58,698 nucleotides of DNA from Janthinobacterium sp. FW305-129 (GTDB taxonomy: Bacteria > Pseudomonadota > Gammaproteobacteria > Burkholderiales > Burkholderiaceae_D): NCBI RefSeq assembly GCF_020858115.1, contig NZ_JACYMM010000008.1, positions 315,889-374,586 on the forward strand, given 5' to 3'. The notes beneath the pieces were generated by a model, which did not search any database, was not told the DNA's origin, and saw nothing but the letters and a program-made list of their open reading frames with translations. How positions within the stretch are numbered: position 1 is the stretch's first letter; every line of letters starts with the position of its first letter. A program made the translations under genes and the position numbers. Below, piece after piece: positions 46,447 through 56,230 of the stretch.

Positions 46447-47115
46447 TCAAGCCGTTTGCGCTTTATCAATGCAATAGCCGATCGCATGCACCGTGCGTAT
46501 CAAGTCCCGCCCCAGCTTCTTGCGCAGGTGGTGGATGTGCACTTGCACGGCATTGCTTTCCACCTCGCCGCCCCAGCTGTACAGGTTTTTTTCCAGCTGT
46601 TCCCGGCTCAGCACGCGTCCGCCGTGTTCCAGCAGCAGTTGCAGGATGCGGAATTCCTTCACCGTCAAGGTCACGGGCACGCCCCCTTGCGTCACCTGCC
46701 GGTCCGCGATGTCAAGCACCAGGTCGCCGTGCACGAGGTGCTCGCGCAGGCGGCCCGCGGCGCGGCGGCAGGCGCTGCGGATGCGGGCGGCCAGCTCGTC
46801 GAGGTCGAACGGTTTCACGATGAAGTCGTCGGCGCCCGCGTCCAAGCCGGCGATGCGCTCGCCCACCTGGTCGCGCGCCGTGACGACCAGCACGGCGCCG
46901 CTGTAGCCGTTATCGCGCAGCACACCCAGCGCCTGCATGCCGTCCTGCCCCGGCAAGCCCAGGTCGAGCAGGATGCAGGCATAGTCGTGCAGGCGCACGG
47001 CCGTGTGCGCATGTTCGGCGCTCGTGACCCAGTCGACGGCGTAGCCGCCCTGTTCCAGGCCGATCTGCGTGGCGCGGCCCAGCTGCGGGTCGTCTTCGGT
47101 CAGCAGGATGCGCAT
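46447..47115 (-). CDS. QseB/PmrA-like response regulator (OmpR family)
   Basis: 222 aa. Receiver domain with E7-D8-D9 and phospho-Asp D51 (CILLDLGLPGQDG), conserved Lys in IVKPFDLDEL. C-terminal winged helix with LTVKEFRILQLLLEHGGRVLSREQLEKNLYSW and AVQVHIHHLRKKLG, the sequence style of QseB/PmrA regulators. It follows yajD by 20 bp on the same strand and probably shares its transcript. Likely activated by the kinase at 42697-44058. The PmrA-like box at 44072-44088 is a candidate target. Confidence 0.9.
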   Translation of the reverse strand: MRILLTEDDPQLGRATQIGLEQGGYAVDWVTSAEHAHTAVRLHDYACILLDLGLPGQDGMQALGVLRDNGYSGAVLVVTARDQVGERIAGLDAGADDFIVKPFDLDELAARIRSACRRAAGRLREHLVHGDLVLDIADRQVTQGGVPVTLTVKEFRILQLLLEHGGRVLSREQLEKNLYSWGGEVESNAVQVHIHHLRKKLGRDLIRTVHAIGYCIDKAQTA

Positions 47116-47135
47116 GGGAAAGCGGCGCGGCCCGC

Positions 47136-47507
47136 TCAGTCCTTTTTCTTGATCAGGCCCGCCAGCGCGGCGAACGGATTGTGCGTGGCGGGCGCCACCT
47201 CGGCCGACAGCAGGCCGGCGCCACGATCCGCTTCCAGGTAGCGCGAGTGCTCATTGTCGTGGCAATACAGACACAGCAGTTCCCAGTTGCTGCCATCGGG
47301 CGGATTGTTGTCGTGGTTATGGTCGCGGTGGTGCACCGTCAGTTGCTGCACGTTGGCACGCGTAAATTCGCGCATGCAGCGGCCGCACACCCACGGATAC
47401 ATCTTCAGCGAGCGCTCGCGGTAGCCGCTCTCGCGCTGGTCGGCGGCGCGGCGCGCTTCGGCCACGATCTTGTCCAGTCTTGCCGCGTCGGGCTTTTTAC
47501 TCTGCAT
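47136..47507 (-). CDS. yajD: HNH nuclease-like protein YajD
   Basis: 123 aa. The core ESGYRERSLKMYPWVCGRC, LTVHHRDHNHDNNP and SNWELLCLYCHDNEHSRY closely matches E. coli YajD as I remember it. It has an HNH fold with two CxxC zinc knuckles (C41/C44 and C79/C82) and the catalytic HH at 59-60. ATG 47507 is chosen because GAAAG lies just upstream and the family starts nearby. The nuclease substrate is unknown. A response-regulator gene follows 20 bp downstream. Confidence 0.9.
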   Translation of the reverse strand: MQSKKPDAARLDKIVAEARRAADQRESGYRERSLKMYPWVCGRCMREFTRANVQQLTVHHRDHNHDNNPPDGSNWELLCLYCHDNEHSRYLEADRGAGLLSAEVAPATHNPFAALAGLIKKKD

Positions 47508-47645
47508 GACAACTTTCGATATGGGAGGAAGAAGCCACCATTTTAATGAGGATGCAAGCCGAATTGTACTTTTTCTGCCACTCGCCACGCCCGTGCCGGC
47601 AGCATGGCGCTTTTTTTAGCATGCGCAGCGCCACGCATGTTTGAT

Positions 47646-47667
47646 TTAACGCAGAATTAACGCAGAA
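47646..47667. repeat. 11-bp tandem duplication in the yajD-GGDEF intergenic region
   Basis: TTAACGCAGAA occurs twice in direct succession (47646-47656 and 47657-47667). It lies in the 296-bp divergent gap 47508-47803, which otherwise holds a -10-like TATCAT near 47741 and no gene. Confidence 0.85.
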
Positions 47668-47803
47668 TAGGATCAGCGACAGACTACGAACGGACGGTGG
47701 GGAGCAGCAACAGGGCGCAGCGCAAGCGGGCCGATTCGGCTATCATGCGCGCCACGCCGCTCCTCCACGTTCCCCTTTTCATCAATCTAGCCTGCAAGCG
47801 CCC

Positions 47804-50800
47804 GTGATAGCGATAACAAGACCCCTGCAACGCCTTGCCCGCCGCCTGTACCGTCTCAGCCTGGTGCCCCTGTTCGCGCTCATCCTGCTGCTGGCGCTGT
47901 GGGCGGCCGTCTTGTACCAGGTGGGCCAGGAGCGGGCCAGCGCCGTGCGCGACGCCGTGGCCGTCAGCCAGTCGCTGGCGCGTACCCTGGCCGACCACAC
48001 CAGTTTCACCTTGCGCCAGACGGATCACGCCACGCAATTGTTCAAGCTCAAATACGAGGAAACGGACGGCGCCCTGCGCCTGAATGAATTCACGCGCCGC
48101 CAGGGCCTGCTCGACAGCGTGCTGCCGTCGAAGCTGGCATTGCCGATCGCGCTGGTCGACGCGCACGGCGACGTGATCGACAGCGCCAACGCGTATTTGC
48201 CGGAAAACCTGGCCAGCCAGCCGTTTTTCAGGGCGCTGGCCGCGAATGCGTCCGACACGGCCCTGGTCGACACGCCCATGCTGGACGCGGGCAGCAAGCA
48301 CTGGACCATCCGCCTGGCGCGCCGCCTGAACGATGCGCAGGGCCGCTTTGCCGGCGCCATCGTCATCCACGTCGACCCCACGTATTTTGTCGACGATTAC
48401 GACCGCCTGAACCTCGACGAACAGGGCGCGCTGATGCTGGTGGCGCGCGACAGCGGCCTGACGGTGGGGCGCATCGGCGAGCAATTGATCCTCAGCGACC
48501 GCATCGACTTCCGCATGCCGGGACCGCCGCCGCACGCGCCCGAGGAACTGCTGATCGAGCCGCCAGTCGACGCGACGGCGCGCATCTACAGCTACCGCGA
48601 GCTGCCGCGCTATCCGCTGCTGGCCGTGGTGGGCGTGAGCAGTGCCGTCGCCCTGGCCCGCTTCGAACACCGCCGCCTGGCGTATGTCGGCGCGCTGCTC
48701 GCCGCCAGCGTGCTCATCGCCGGCTTTACGGCCCTGCTGATGCGCCAGAGCGCGCGCCTGCGCCGCAGCATCCGCCAGGCCACGGAAACGCAAGCCTTGC
48801 TGCGCGCGGCACACCAGGGCAGCCTCGATGCCGTGCTGCTGCTGAAAGCCTGGCGCCCCGCGCCGGGCAAGCCGGTGGAAGACTTCATCTTCGCCGACGT
48901 CAACGAGCGGGCCGCCGACATGCTGGGCAAGCCGCGCTCGGAACTATTGGGGCAGCGCGTGCTGCCGCGCGTGCCGCTGCTGCGCGGCGAGCGCTTTTTC
49001 AAGCGCTTCGTGCTGGTGATGGAAACGGGCCAGCCGCTGGAAGATGAATTCGAGCTGAAACTGGCCTCGGGCGGCACGCGCTGGCTGCGCCACCAGGTGG
49101 TGCCGATCGCCGACGGCGTGGCCGTCACCTCGCGCGACATCAGCGCACGCAAGCACGACGAACTGGCGCTGCAGGACAACCGCAGCTTCCTGCAGTCGCT
49201 GATCGACCATTTGCCCGTGCTGGTCTACGTGAAAAGCGCGCGCCCGGAAAACTTCGGCCGGATGGAAGTGTGGAACAAGGCGGCCGAGGATATCACCGGC
49301 CACCTGGCCGCCGACGTCATCGGCAAGACCGATTGCCAGGCCTTTCCGCCCGGCTTTGGCCTGCACGACGCCGAGGACGACCGCGCCATTCTGGCCGAAC
49401 GGGGTGTCATCGACCATACGGAAAAGCCGCTGCGCCTGCTTGACGGCAGCCTGCGCTACCTGCGCGCCGTCTCCGTGCCCGTGTTCGACGAGCGCCAGCA
49501 GGTCGAACATATCCTGTGCATCGCCGAGGATATCTCGCAGCGCCGCCAGCAGGAACTGGAACTGCGCCAGAAACAGGCCGAACTGGCCGCCGTCAACGAC
49601 GCCTCGCCGCTCGGGCTGGTGCGCCTGGACCGCCAGCGCCGCTGCACCTACGTCAACCGCACCTTCGAAGCCATCACGGGCCTGCCGCGCGCCGCCGCGC
49701 TGGGCGCCGGCTGGACCAGCGCCCTGCACCCGGACGACTACCCGCTGATGCACGTGGCGCTGGAACAGCTCACGCGCAGCCACGCGCCATTCCAGTCCAC
49801 CCTGCGCTGCCTGCAGCGCGACGGCAGGCTGGTCTGGGTCTCCGTCAAAATTGCCCCCATCCTCATCGACGGCAGCATCGAAGGCTACGTGGGCAGCCTG
49901 GACGACATCACCACCTTGCGCGAATCGGAAGTGGCGCTGCTGGAAAGCGAAGCACGGCTGCGCACCATCGCCGACACCCTGCCGGCCATGATCGCCTACA
50001 TCGACGCCGACCAGGTCTACCGCTTCCTGAACATCGCCTACGAACGCGAATTCGGCCTGACGGGCCGCCAGGTGCTGGGCAAGAGCGTGCGCGACACCGT
50101 GGGCGAGGCGCGCTACGGCACGGTGGCGCCATATATCGGGCGCGTGCTGGCCGGCGAAACCCTGAGTTTTGAAGAGGAAGATGAAAAGGAAGGCATCGAG
50201 CGCTGCATGGAGGTGATCTACATCCCGCAGATCGGCGAAGACAAGCTGCAGGTGGTGGGTTTTCACGTGATGCGCCAGGATATCACCGTGCAAAAGCGCG
50301 AAAAGCAGCGCCTGCTGAAACTGGCCCAGGTCGACGCGCTGACGGGGCTGTCGAACCGCGCCGGCTTCCAGCAGAAACTCAGCGACGCCATGCACGCCAG
50401 CCGCCAGCAGCAGCGCCTGATGGCCGTCATGTACATGGATATCGACCGCTTCAAGCCCGTCAACGACACGCACGGCCACGGCACGGGCGACGCCCTGCTG
50501 CGCGCCTTCGCCCAGCGCCTGACGCAAACCATGCGCGCCACCGACATCATCGCCCGCCTGGGCGGCGACGAATTCACCATCATCATGGAACAGATCGCCC
50601 GCCCCGACGACGCGGCCGTGCTGGCCGAAAAAATCGTCGCCGCCATGCGGCAGCCGTTCGAACTCGACGGCATCAGCGTGCGCATTTCCGCCAGCATCGG
50701 CCTGGCCTTCTACCGCGACGAAGACATTTCTCCCGCCGTGCTGCTGCAGCGGGCCGACGTGCTGCTGTACCAGGCCAAGCAGGATGGGCGCAATACTTAT

Positions 50801-50824
50801 CGCGCAGGCGTGCTGACAGCGTGA
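47804..50824 (+). CDS. Membrane diguanylate cyclase with multiple PAS domains
   Basis: 1006 aa. TM1 (about 19-39), periplasmic dCache-like sensor (about 45-285), TM2 (about 293-314), then four PAS/PAC regions (about 330-450, 460-585, 590-710, 715-840) and a C-terminal GGDEF domain (about 845-1003). The active site is G920-G-D-E-F924, and the product-inhibition site R911-A-T-D914 is intact five residues upstream. It should make cyclic di-GMP with feedback control. No EAL domain. The start is GTG 47804 (CAAGCG upstream); no suitable ATG exists nearby. Confidence 0.9.
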   Translation: MIAITRPLQRLARRLYRLSLVPLFALILLLALWAAVLYQVGQERASAVRDAVAVSQSLARTLADHTSFTLRQTDHATQLFKLKYEETDGALRLNEFTRRQGLLDSVLPSKLALPIALVDAHGDVIDSANAYLPENLASQPFFRALAANASDTALVDTPMLDAGSKHWTIRLARRLNDAQGRFAGAIVIHVDPTYFVDDYDRLNLDEQGALMLVARDSGLTVGRIGEQLILSDRIDFRMPGPPPHAPEELLIEPPVDATARIYSYRELPRYPLLAVVGVSSAVALARFEHRRLAYVGALLAASVLIAGFTALLMRQSARLRRSIRQATETQALLRAAHQGSLDAVLLLKAWRPAPGKPVEDFIFADVNERAADMLGKPRSELLGQRVLPRVPLLRGERFFKRFVLVMETGQPLEDEFELKLASGGTRWLRHQVVPIADGVAVTSRDISARKHDELALQDNRSFLQSLIDHLPVLVYVKSARPENFGRMEVWNKAAEDITGHLAADVIGKTDCQAFPPGFGLHDAEDDRAILAERGVIDHTEKPLRLLDGSLRYLRAVSVPVFDERQQVEHILCIAEDISQRRQQELELRQKQAELAAVNDASPLGLVRLDRQRRCTYVNRTFEAITGLPRAAALGAGWTSALHPDDYPLMHVALEQLTRSHAPFQSTLRCLQRDGRLVWVSVKIAPILIDGSIEGYVGSLDDITTLRESEVALLESEARLRTIADTLPAMIAYIDADQVYRFLNIAYEREFGLTGRQVLGKSVRDTVGEARYGTVAPYIGRVLAGETLSFEEEDEKEGIERCMEVIYIPQIGEDKLQVVGFHVMRQDITVQKREKQRLLKLAQVDALTGLSNRAGFQQKLSDAMHASRQQQRLMAVMYMDIDRFKPVNDTHGHGTGDALLRAFAQRLTQTMRATDIIARLGGDEFTIIMEQIARPDDAAVLAEKIVAAMRQPFELDGISVRISASIGLAFYRDEDISPAVLLQRADVLLYQAKQDGRNTYRAGVLTA

Positions 50825-50859
50825 GACAGGCGCCATTCCTGCTATATTGGCGCCTGTCT
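50824..50859. promoter_or_regulatory. 12-bp perfect inverted repeat with a -10-like element, upstream of sbcD
   Basis: AGACAGGCGCCA (50824-50835) pairs with TGGCGCCTGTCT (50848-50859). The 12-nt centre contains most of TATATT (50843-50848), which resembles a -10 box. It fills the 54-bp gap between the cyclase stop and sbcD. It could be an operator around the sbcDC promoter or a terminator lacking a T-run. Confidence 0.5.
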
Positions 50860-50878
50860 TCCCTACCCTTGGCCCACC

Positions 50879-52105
50879 ATGCGCCTGCTGCACACTTCCG
50901 ACTGGCATCTGGGCCAGACCCTGCACAATTTTGAAAGGGGCTACGAACACCAGCGCTTCCTCGACTGGCTGCTCGACACGCTCGTGGCCGAGCAGGTCGA
51001 CGTGCTGCTCGTCGCCGGCGACGTGTTCGACAATGCCAATCCTTCCGCCGCCTCGCAGAAGCAGCTGTATGTCTTCCTGCAGCAGGCGCGCGCGCGCCTG
51101 CCCGCGCTGCAGCTCGTCGTCGTCGCCGGCAACCACGATTCGGCCGGACGGCTGGAAGCGCCCGGCCCCCTGCTGGCCGCGCATGGCACCCACGTGATCG
51201 GCCATTTGCTGCGCGGCGACGATGGCCAGATCGACCTGGAACGCCTGCTGCTGCCGCTCACCGGCAGCGATGGCCAGGTACAGGCCTGGTGCCTGGCCGT
51301 GCCTTTTCTCCGCCCCGGCGATGTGCCGAAACTGCCGGCCGGCGACACGCAGGACGCCTACCTGGGCGGCATCGCCCTGCTGTACCGCCAATTGACCGAC
51401 CTGGCGCTGGCGCGCCGCCAGCCCGGGCAAGCCATCATCGCCATGGGCCACTGCCACATGGTGGGCGGCGAAATGTCGAACGATTCCGAACGCCGCATCG
51501 TCATCGGCGGCACGGAAATGCTGCCATCGGGGATCTTCGATACGTCCATCGCGTATGCGGCGCTGGGCCATTTGCACAAGGCGCAGGCCGTGGGCGGGCA
51601 GGAACGCATCCGCTATTGCGGCAGCCCGATACCGCTGTCGTTCGCCGAAGTAAACTACCGCCACCAGGTGCTGTGCCTCGACATCGACGGCGAGCAGTTA
51701 CGCGAGGTGCGCGCCATCGCCGTGCCGCGCGCCGTGCCCCTGCTGCGCGTGCCGGCCACCCCGGCGCCCATCAACGAAGTGCTGGAACAGCTGGCCGCCC
51801 TCGACGTGCCGGACGCACCGGCCGAAGCGCAGCCGTTCCTGGAAGTGCGCGTGCGCCTCGATGCGCCCGAACCGGGCCTGCGCACGCGCATCGAAACGGC
51901 GCTCGACGGCAAGAGCGTGCGCCTGGCGAAGATCGAAACGTCGAGCGCCGCGCGCGGCAGCGCCCCCGAAAACATGACACTCGACCAATTGGGCCAGCTG
52001 CAGCCGGACGACATCTTCCGCCGCCTGTACCAGCAAAAATACGCGAAGGAAGCGCCGCCCGAACTCCTCTCGGCCCTGGCCGAACTGCTGCTGCCTGGCG
52101 CCTGA
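50879..52105 (+). CDS. sbcD: Exonuclease subunit SbcD (Mre11 homologue)
   Basis: 408 aa metallophosphoesterase nuclease. Conserved motifs MRLLHTSDWHLGQ, LLVAGDVFDNANP, VVVAGNHDSAGRL and MGHCHMVGG give the di-manganese site. It forms the SbcCD complex that opens DNA hairpins and processes protein-blocked ends. The start ATG 50879 begins the family motif directly. sbcC follows 16 bp downstream. Confidence 0.95.
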   Translation: MRLLHTSDWHLGQTLHNFERGYEHQRFLDWLLDTLVAEQVDVLLVAGDVFDNANPSAASQKQLYVFLQQARARLPALQLVVVAGNHDSAGRLEAPGPLLAAHGTHVIGHLLRGDDGQIDLERLLLPLTGSDGQVQAWCLAVPFLRPGDVPKLPAGDTQDAYLGGIALLYRQLTDLALARRQPGQAIIAMGHCHMVGGEMSNDSERRIVIGGTEMLPSGIFDTSIAYAALGHLHKAQAVGGQERIRYCGSPIPLSFAEVNYRHQVLCLDIDGEQLREVRAIAVPRAVPLLRVPATPAPINEVLEQLAALDVPDAPAEAQPFLEVRVRLDAPEPGLRTRIETALDGKSVRLAKIETSSAARGSAPENMTLDQLGQLQPDDIFRRLYQQKYAKEAPPELLSALAELLLPGA

Positions 52106-52121
52106 GCGTACCTGAAAAACC

Positions 52122-55100
52122 ATGAAAATACTGAAAATCAGCGGCAAGAACCTGGCTTCGCTGGCCGGCGAATTTGAAGTCGACTTCCAGCAGGAGCCGC
52201 TGGCGTCATCCGGCCTGTTCGCCATCAGCGGCCCCACGGGCGCGGGCAAGAGCACCCTGCTCGACGCCCTGTGCCTGGCCCTGTACGACGCCACGCCGCG
52301 CCTGCTGAAAGTGCTGGGCCGGGGCAGCGCCCTGCCCGACGTGGGCAAGGAAACCGTCAACGCGCAGGATACGCGCACCCTGCTGCGCCGCGGCACGCCC
52401 GAAGGTTACGCGCAGGTGGACTTTGTCGGCAACGACGGCGCAAGCTACCGCGCGCGCTGGAGCGTGCGCCGCTCGCGTACCAAGGCGGAAGGCGCGCTGC
52501 AGGCGACCGCCATGAGCTTGCACCAGCTGCCCGCGCTGCAGCCCATCGGCGGCACCAAGACGGAGGTGAAGGAAGAGATCGAAAAACGTATCGGCCTGTC
52601 CTTCGACCAGTTTACGCGCGCCGTGCTGCTGGCGCAGAACGAGTTTTCCACCTTCCTGAAAACGGAAGACAATGAGCGGGGCGAATTGCTGGAAACCCTG
52701 ACGGGCAGCAGCATGTATACGGACATTTCCATGCGCGCCTTCGAGCGGGCAAAGAAGGAAAAGCAGGTTCTCGAACGCCTGGGCGAAAAACTGGCCGATC
52801 AGCGGCCATTGTCGCCGGAAGAACGTGCTGAAACGGCAACGCTGGGTGAGGCCGCCGAAGCGGCCCTGCACACCATCGACCTGCGCAAGGCGGTGCTGGA
52901 ATTGCAGCAGCGCTGGCACCAGGAGACGCACAAGCTGCAAAGCCAGGCGGCGGCCGCGCAAGAGGCGCTGGACGGCGCGGATGCCGAACGGACCGCTGCG
53001 GAAGAACGCCGCGCGGCGCTGGCGCAGTGGGAATTGCTGCAGCCGGCACGGCCCCTGATCGACGGCGTGGCGCGCCTGGCCAGCGACATCGCCGGCACGG
53101 GCGCCGCGCTGGAAGCGTCGCGCGCGCAGGCCGCGCAAGCCATCGCCAGCGAAGCGCAGCTGGCGCAGGCCGTGCAGCAAGCGGCAGCGGCCTTGCTTGC
53201 CACGGAAGCGGCGCAGCGCGATGCGGCGCCCTTGCTCGACCGGGCCAAGGCGCTCGACGCGGGCGTTGCGGCGCAGGTGCCCGCGTACCGCCAGGCGCAA
53301 GATGGCGCCCTGGCCGCCGACCAGGCCAACGAAGCGGCGCGCGCCGCGCTGCACGCGCTGCAGCAGCGCCAGCACGCGGCACTAACGGAACAGGAAACGG
53401 GCCGCCAGTGGCTGGCATCGCACCAGCAATGGCAGGCGCTGGCGCAATCGTGGCAGTTGTGGGATCAATTGTTTGCCCAGGCCGGGCAAGCGGCCGCGCA
53501 AGCCGATGCGGCCGACGCCAGCATGGCCGAGTCAAGACAGCAGGTGCGCCAGGCCTTGGACGCCACGCAGGCGGCGCAAGCGGCGCTGGCCAGTGCCGCC
53601 GCCGTCCTGGCCGTGCGCGAGGCGGAACGGCGCGAGGCGCAAACGGCCGTGCAAGCCATCGATGGCCAAGGGCTGCAGGAACAGCGCGGCCAGCTGGAGA
53701 CGCACGCGCGCACGTTGACCAGCGCGGAAAAGACCTGGAGCGAACTGGCGCGCCAGCAGCAGGCACTGGCGCACTGGCAAGCCAGGGCGGCCCAGCTGGC
53801 GCAGGCCGCGCAGATGGAAAGTACGGCATTGGCGGCGGCAGCGGCGCAAACGCCGCTGCTGGAAGCGCGCCTGGCGCAGGCGGAAAAATCCTTGAAAGGG
53901 GCGGAAGCGGCATGCGCGGCCAGCGTCGAGCAGCTGCGCGCCAATTTGCAGGACGAGCAGCCCTGCCCCGTCTGCGGCGCGCTGGAACACCCGTACAGCC
54001 ACGCCGACGACGCCTTGCAGGCGATGCTGGCCAGTTTGCAGGATGACGTGCTGGCTTGCCGCACGCAGGCGCGCGGCAATCTGGAGCGGTTGGCCACGCA
54101 CAAGGCGGCGCTGGCCGCGACGGCGCGCGAACAGGCGCAGACGGATGCCGAGCTGGCGGCCCTGCCGCCCGCCATCGACAGCTTGCTCGCGCAGTGGCAG
54201 CCGCATGCCGATACCCTGCAACTGCCGCAGGAAAATCAGCGCGCGGACTGGTTCGCGCGGCAGCTGGCGGCCAATGCGGCCGGTTTGCAGGCGCTGGCGC
54301 AGCAGGAAACGGCGCTGCGCCAGGCCGGCGCGCGGCGCGAGCAGGCGCAGGCGGCGCACGAACTGGCGTCGAGCGAGCACGCGCGCTGCACAAGCGCCGT
54401 CGCCGAAACGCAAGCGCGGCTGGCGCAGCTGCAGGCGCAGCAAGCGGGCAACGCCGACAAGGGCGAGACGGCGCGCGCTGCGCTCGATGCCTTGCTGGCG
54501 CAGCTCGATGGCGCGTTTGCCGACGCCGATGGCGCCGAGGACTGGAAAGACGGCTGGCGCGCCGGCCCGGCCGCCTTCCGCGCGGCGCGTGAAACGGAAA
54601 GCCGGCAATGGCTGAAACAGCAGGCGGACCAGGACCACCGCGGCCACGCGCTGGCGACCCTGGCCGCGCAGCTGGAAGCTGCACTGCTGGCCGCCGCCAA
54701 GGCGCAGCAAGCGGCGCAGGAAGCCCACGCCGCCTTTGCCGCCGCCGACAAGCAGCGCACGGCAATGCAGGCGGAACGCCACGCGCTATGGCAAGGCCAG
54801 AGCGTGGCCGAGGTCGAGCGCGCACTGGCAGGCGCCATCGCGGCAGCCAGGGAGCTGCTGGCGCGGCAGCAAACGGCGGCGCAATCGGCCAGCCAGCAGC
54901 GCACGCGCCTGGAAGAAGCGTGCGCGCAATTGTCGCAGCGCCTGGCCGCCTTGCGTGAACAGGAACACGGCGCCAGCGCCGCCCTGCACGACTGGCTGCG
55001 CCAGTTCCAGAATGCCCATCCGGCCCATGCGCCCGCCGACATGAACGCCTTGCGTACGCACCTGGCCATCGCACCGGAAGCGATGCGCGCCGAACGCGAC

Positions 55101-55880
55101 GCGCTGCAAGCGATCGCCGACCGTCACACGGCGGCCGCTTCCGTGCTGGCCGAGCGCCGGCAGCAGCTGGCGGCGCACCTGGCACAGCCGCCAGACGGCC
55201 TGGAAACGGACTCGGCCGCGCTGCAGGCGGCGCTCGATGCACTGCTGCTGGAACGCCAGGCGGCCAACCAGGAAGCGACGCGCCTGCGCCTGGCCATCGC
55301 GCAGGACGACGCGCGGCGCCACGGTGCGCAAGCGATGCTGGCGCAGATCGAGGCGCAGGCCGTCATCGAGCGGCGCTGGGCCAGCCTGAATGAATTGATC
55401 GGCTCGGCCGACGGCAAGAAATTCCGCAACTACGCGCAGCAATTCACCTTGGAAGTGCTGCTCGGCTATGCCAACGCGCACCTGAACCACCTGGCGCGCC
55501 GCTATCAGCTCGAACGCATCGACAACCCGAACAATCCGTCGCTGGGCCTGATGGTGCGCGACCAGGACATGGGCGGCGAGCTGCGCTCCGTGCATTCGCT
55601 GTCGGGCGGCGAATCGTTCCTCGTCTCGCTGGCCCTGGCGCTGGGCCTGGCCTCGCTGTCATCGAACCGCGTGCGCGTGGAATCGCTGTTCATCGACGAG
55701 GGCTTCGGCAGCCTGGACACGGAAACCCTGCGCGTGGCCATGGATGCGCTCGACGGCCTGCAAGCGATGGGCCGCAAGGTCGGCGTCATCTCGCACGTCC
55801 AGGAAATGACGGAGCGCATCGCCACCCGCATCCTCGTGCAGCCTGGTTCGGGCGGCAGGAGCGTGGTGACGGTGCGCTGA
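52122..55880 (+). CDS. sbcC: Exonuclease subunit SbcC (Rad50-like ATPase)
   Basis: 1252 aa SMC-like protein. N-terminal Walker A GPTGAGKSTLLDALCLALYD, very long Ala/Gln-rich coiled coil split by the zinc hook C615-P-V-C618 (QPCPVCGALEHPY), and a C-terminal ATPase lobe with signature LSGGESFLVSLALALGLASL and Walker B SLFIDEGFGSLD. It partners SbcD. It is somewhat longer than E. coli SbcC (about 1048 aa), with the extra length in the coiled coil. It begins 16 bp after the sbcD stop. Confidence 0.96.
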   Translation: MKILKISGKNLASLAGEFEVDFQQEPLASSGLFAISGPTGAGKSTLLDALCLALYDATPRLLKVLGRGSALPDVGKETVNAQDTRTLLRRGTPEGYAQVDFVGNDGASYRARWSVRRSRTKAEGALQATAMSLHQLPALQPIGGTKTEVKEEIEKRIGLSFDQFTRAVLLAQNEFSTFLKTEDNERGELLETLTGSSMYTDISMRAFERAKKEKQVLERLGEKLADQRPLSPEERAETATLGEAAEAALHTIDLRKAVLELQQRWHQETHKLQSQAAAAQEALDGADAERTAAEERRAALAQWELLQPARPLIDGVARLASDIAGTGAALEASRAQAAQAIASEAQLAQAVQQAAAALLATEAAQRDAAPLLDRAKALDAGVAAQVPAYRQAQDGALAADQANEAARAALHALQQRQHAALTEQETGRQWLASHQQWQALAQSWQLWDQLFAQAGQAAAQADAADASMAESRQQVRQALDATQAAQAALASAAAVLAVREAERREAQTAVQAIDGQGLQEQRGQLETHARTLTSAEKTWSELARQQQALAHWQARAAQLAQAAQMESTALAAAAAQTPLLEARLAQAEKSLKGAEAACAASVEQLRANLQDEQPCPVCGALEHPYSHADDALQAMLASLQDDVLACRTQARGNLERLATHKAALAATAREQAQTDAELAALPPAIDSLLAQWQPHADTLQLPQENQRADWFARQLAANAAGLQALAQQETALRQAGARREQAQAAHELASSEHARCTSAVAETQARLAQLQAQQAGNADKGETARAALDALLAQLDGAFADADGAEDWKDGWRAGPAAFRAARETESRQWLKQQADQDHRGHALATLAAQLEAALLAAAKAQQAAQEAHAAFAAADKQRTAMQAERHALWQGQSVAEVERALAGAIAAARELLARQQTAAQSASQQRTRLEEACAQLSQRLAALREQEHGASAALHDWLRQFQNAHPAHAPADMNALRTHLAIAPEAMRAERDALQAIADRHTAAASVLAERRQQLAAHLAQPPDGLETDSAALQAALDALLLERQAANQEATRLRLAIAQDDARRHGAQAMLAQIEAQAVIERRWASLNELIGSADGKKFRNYAQQFTLEVLLGYANAHLNHLARRYQLERIDNPNNPSLGLMVRDQDMGGELRSVHSLSGGESFLVSLALALGLASLSSNRVRVESLFIDEGFGSLDTETLRVAMDALDGLQAMGRKVGVISHVQEMTERIATRILVQPGSGGRSVVTVR

Positions 55881-55884
55881 GTCG

Positions 55885-56052
55885 CTAGCGGCTGGCCGGC
55901 TCCCGGCACAGCTTGAGCATATCCCAGCCCAGTTCGCGGCGGATCTGCTCGGGGTCGGGCGGCGGCCGGCGTTGTGCCAGTTCCGCTTTCAGCCACTTCC
56001 TGACCAGCTCCTTGGCGGGCTGTACAGGCTTTTCCTTGTCATGCTTGTCCAT
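55885..56052 (-). CDS. 55-aa charged protein of unknown function
   Basis: Small open frame MDKHDKEKPVQPAKELVRKW..., with AGAGG seven bases before ATG 56052. It is highly charged and probably helical, with a Pro-rich turn (RRPPPDPEQ) and one Cys near the C-terminus. It is convergent with sbcC, ending 5 bp from its stop. The good ribosome site and coding-like third-position GC support a real gene. No family recognised. Confidence 0.55.
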   Translation of the reverse strand: MDKHDKEKPVQPAKELVRKWLKAELAQRRPPPDPEQIRRELGWDMLKLCREPASR

Positions 56053-56230
56053 GGTGCTACCTCTTCAATGGCGGTCAGACGACCTCCTATATACGTTCAA
56101 CGTCATGGCGCGGATTCAGTTGACCTGCGCGTGGCGCAGATGCAACAACGTGTAACGATGGCCGGAGTGCGTTAAAATCGCCGCCTTCGCGTAGATGAAC
56201 TCTACGCCCCGCAACAGTTCAAGGAAACCC

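Noticed and set aside
48944..51664. 906-codon open frame antisense to the diguanylate cyclase and sbcD
   Set aside because: It runs across two real genes and the gap between them and has no recognisable motif.
52612..55242. 876-codon Pro/Arg-rich frame antisense to sbcC
   Set aside because: Extreme Pro/Arg/Ala bias typical of the reverse frame of a GC-rich coiled-coil gene.
52122..55880. Repeats within sbcC (GCGCAGG/CTGGCGCA-type words)
   Set aside because: They reflect Ala/Gln-rich coiled-coil codons, not a DNA repeat array.
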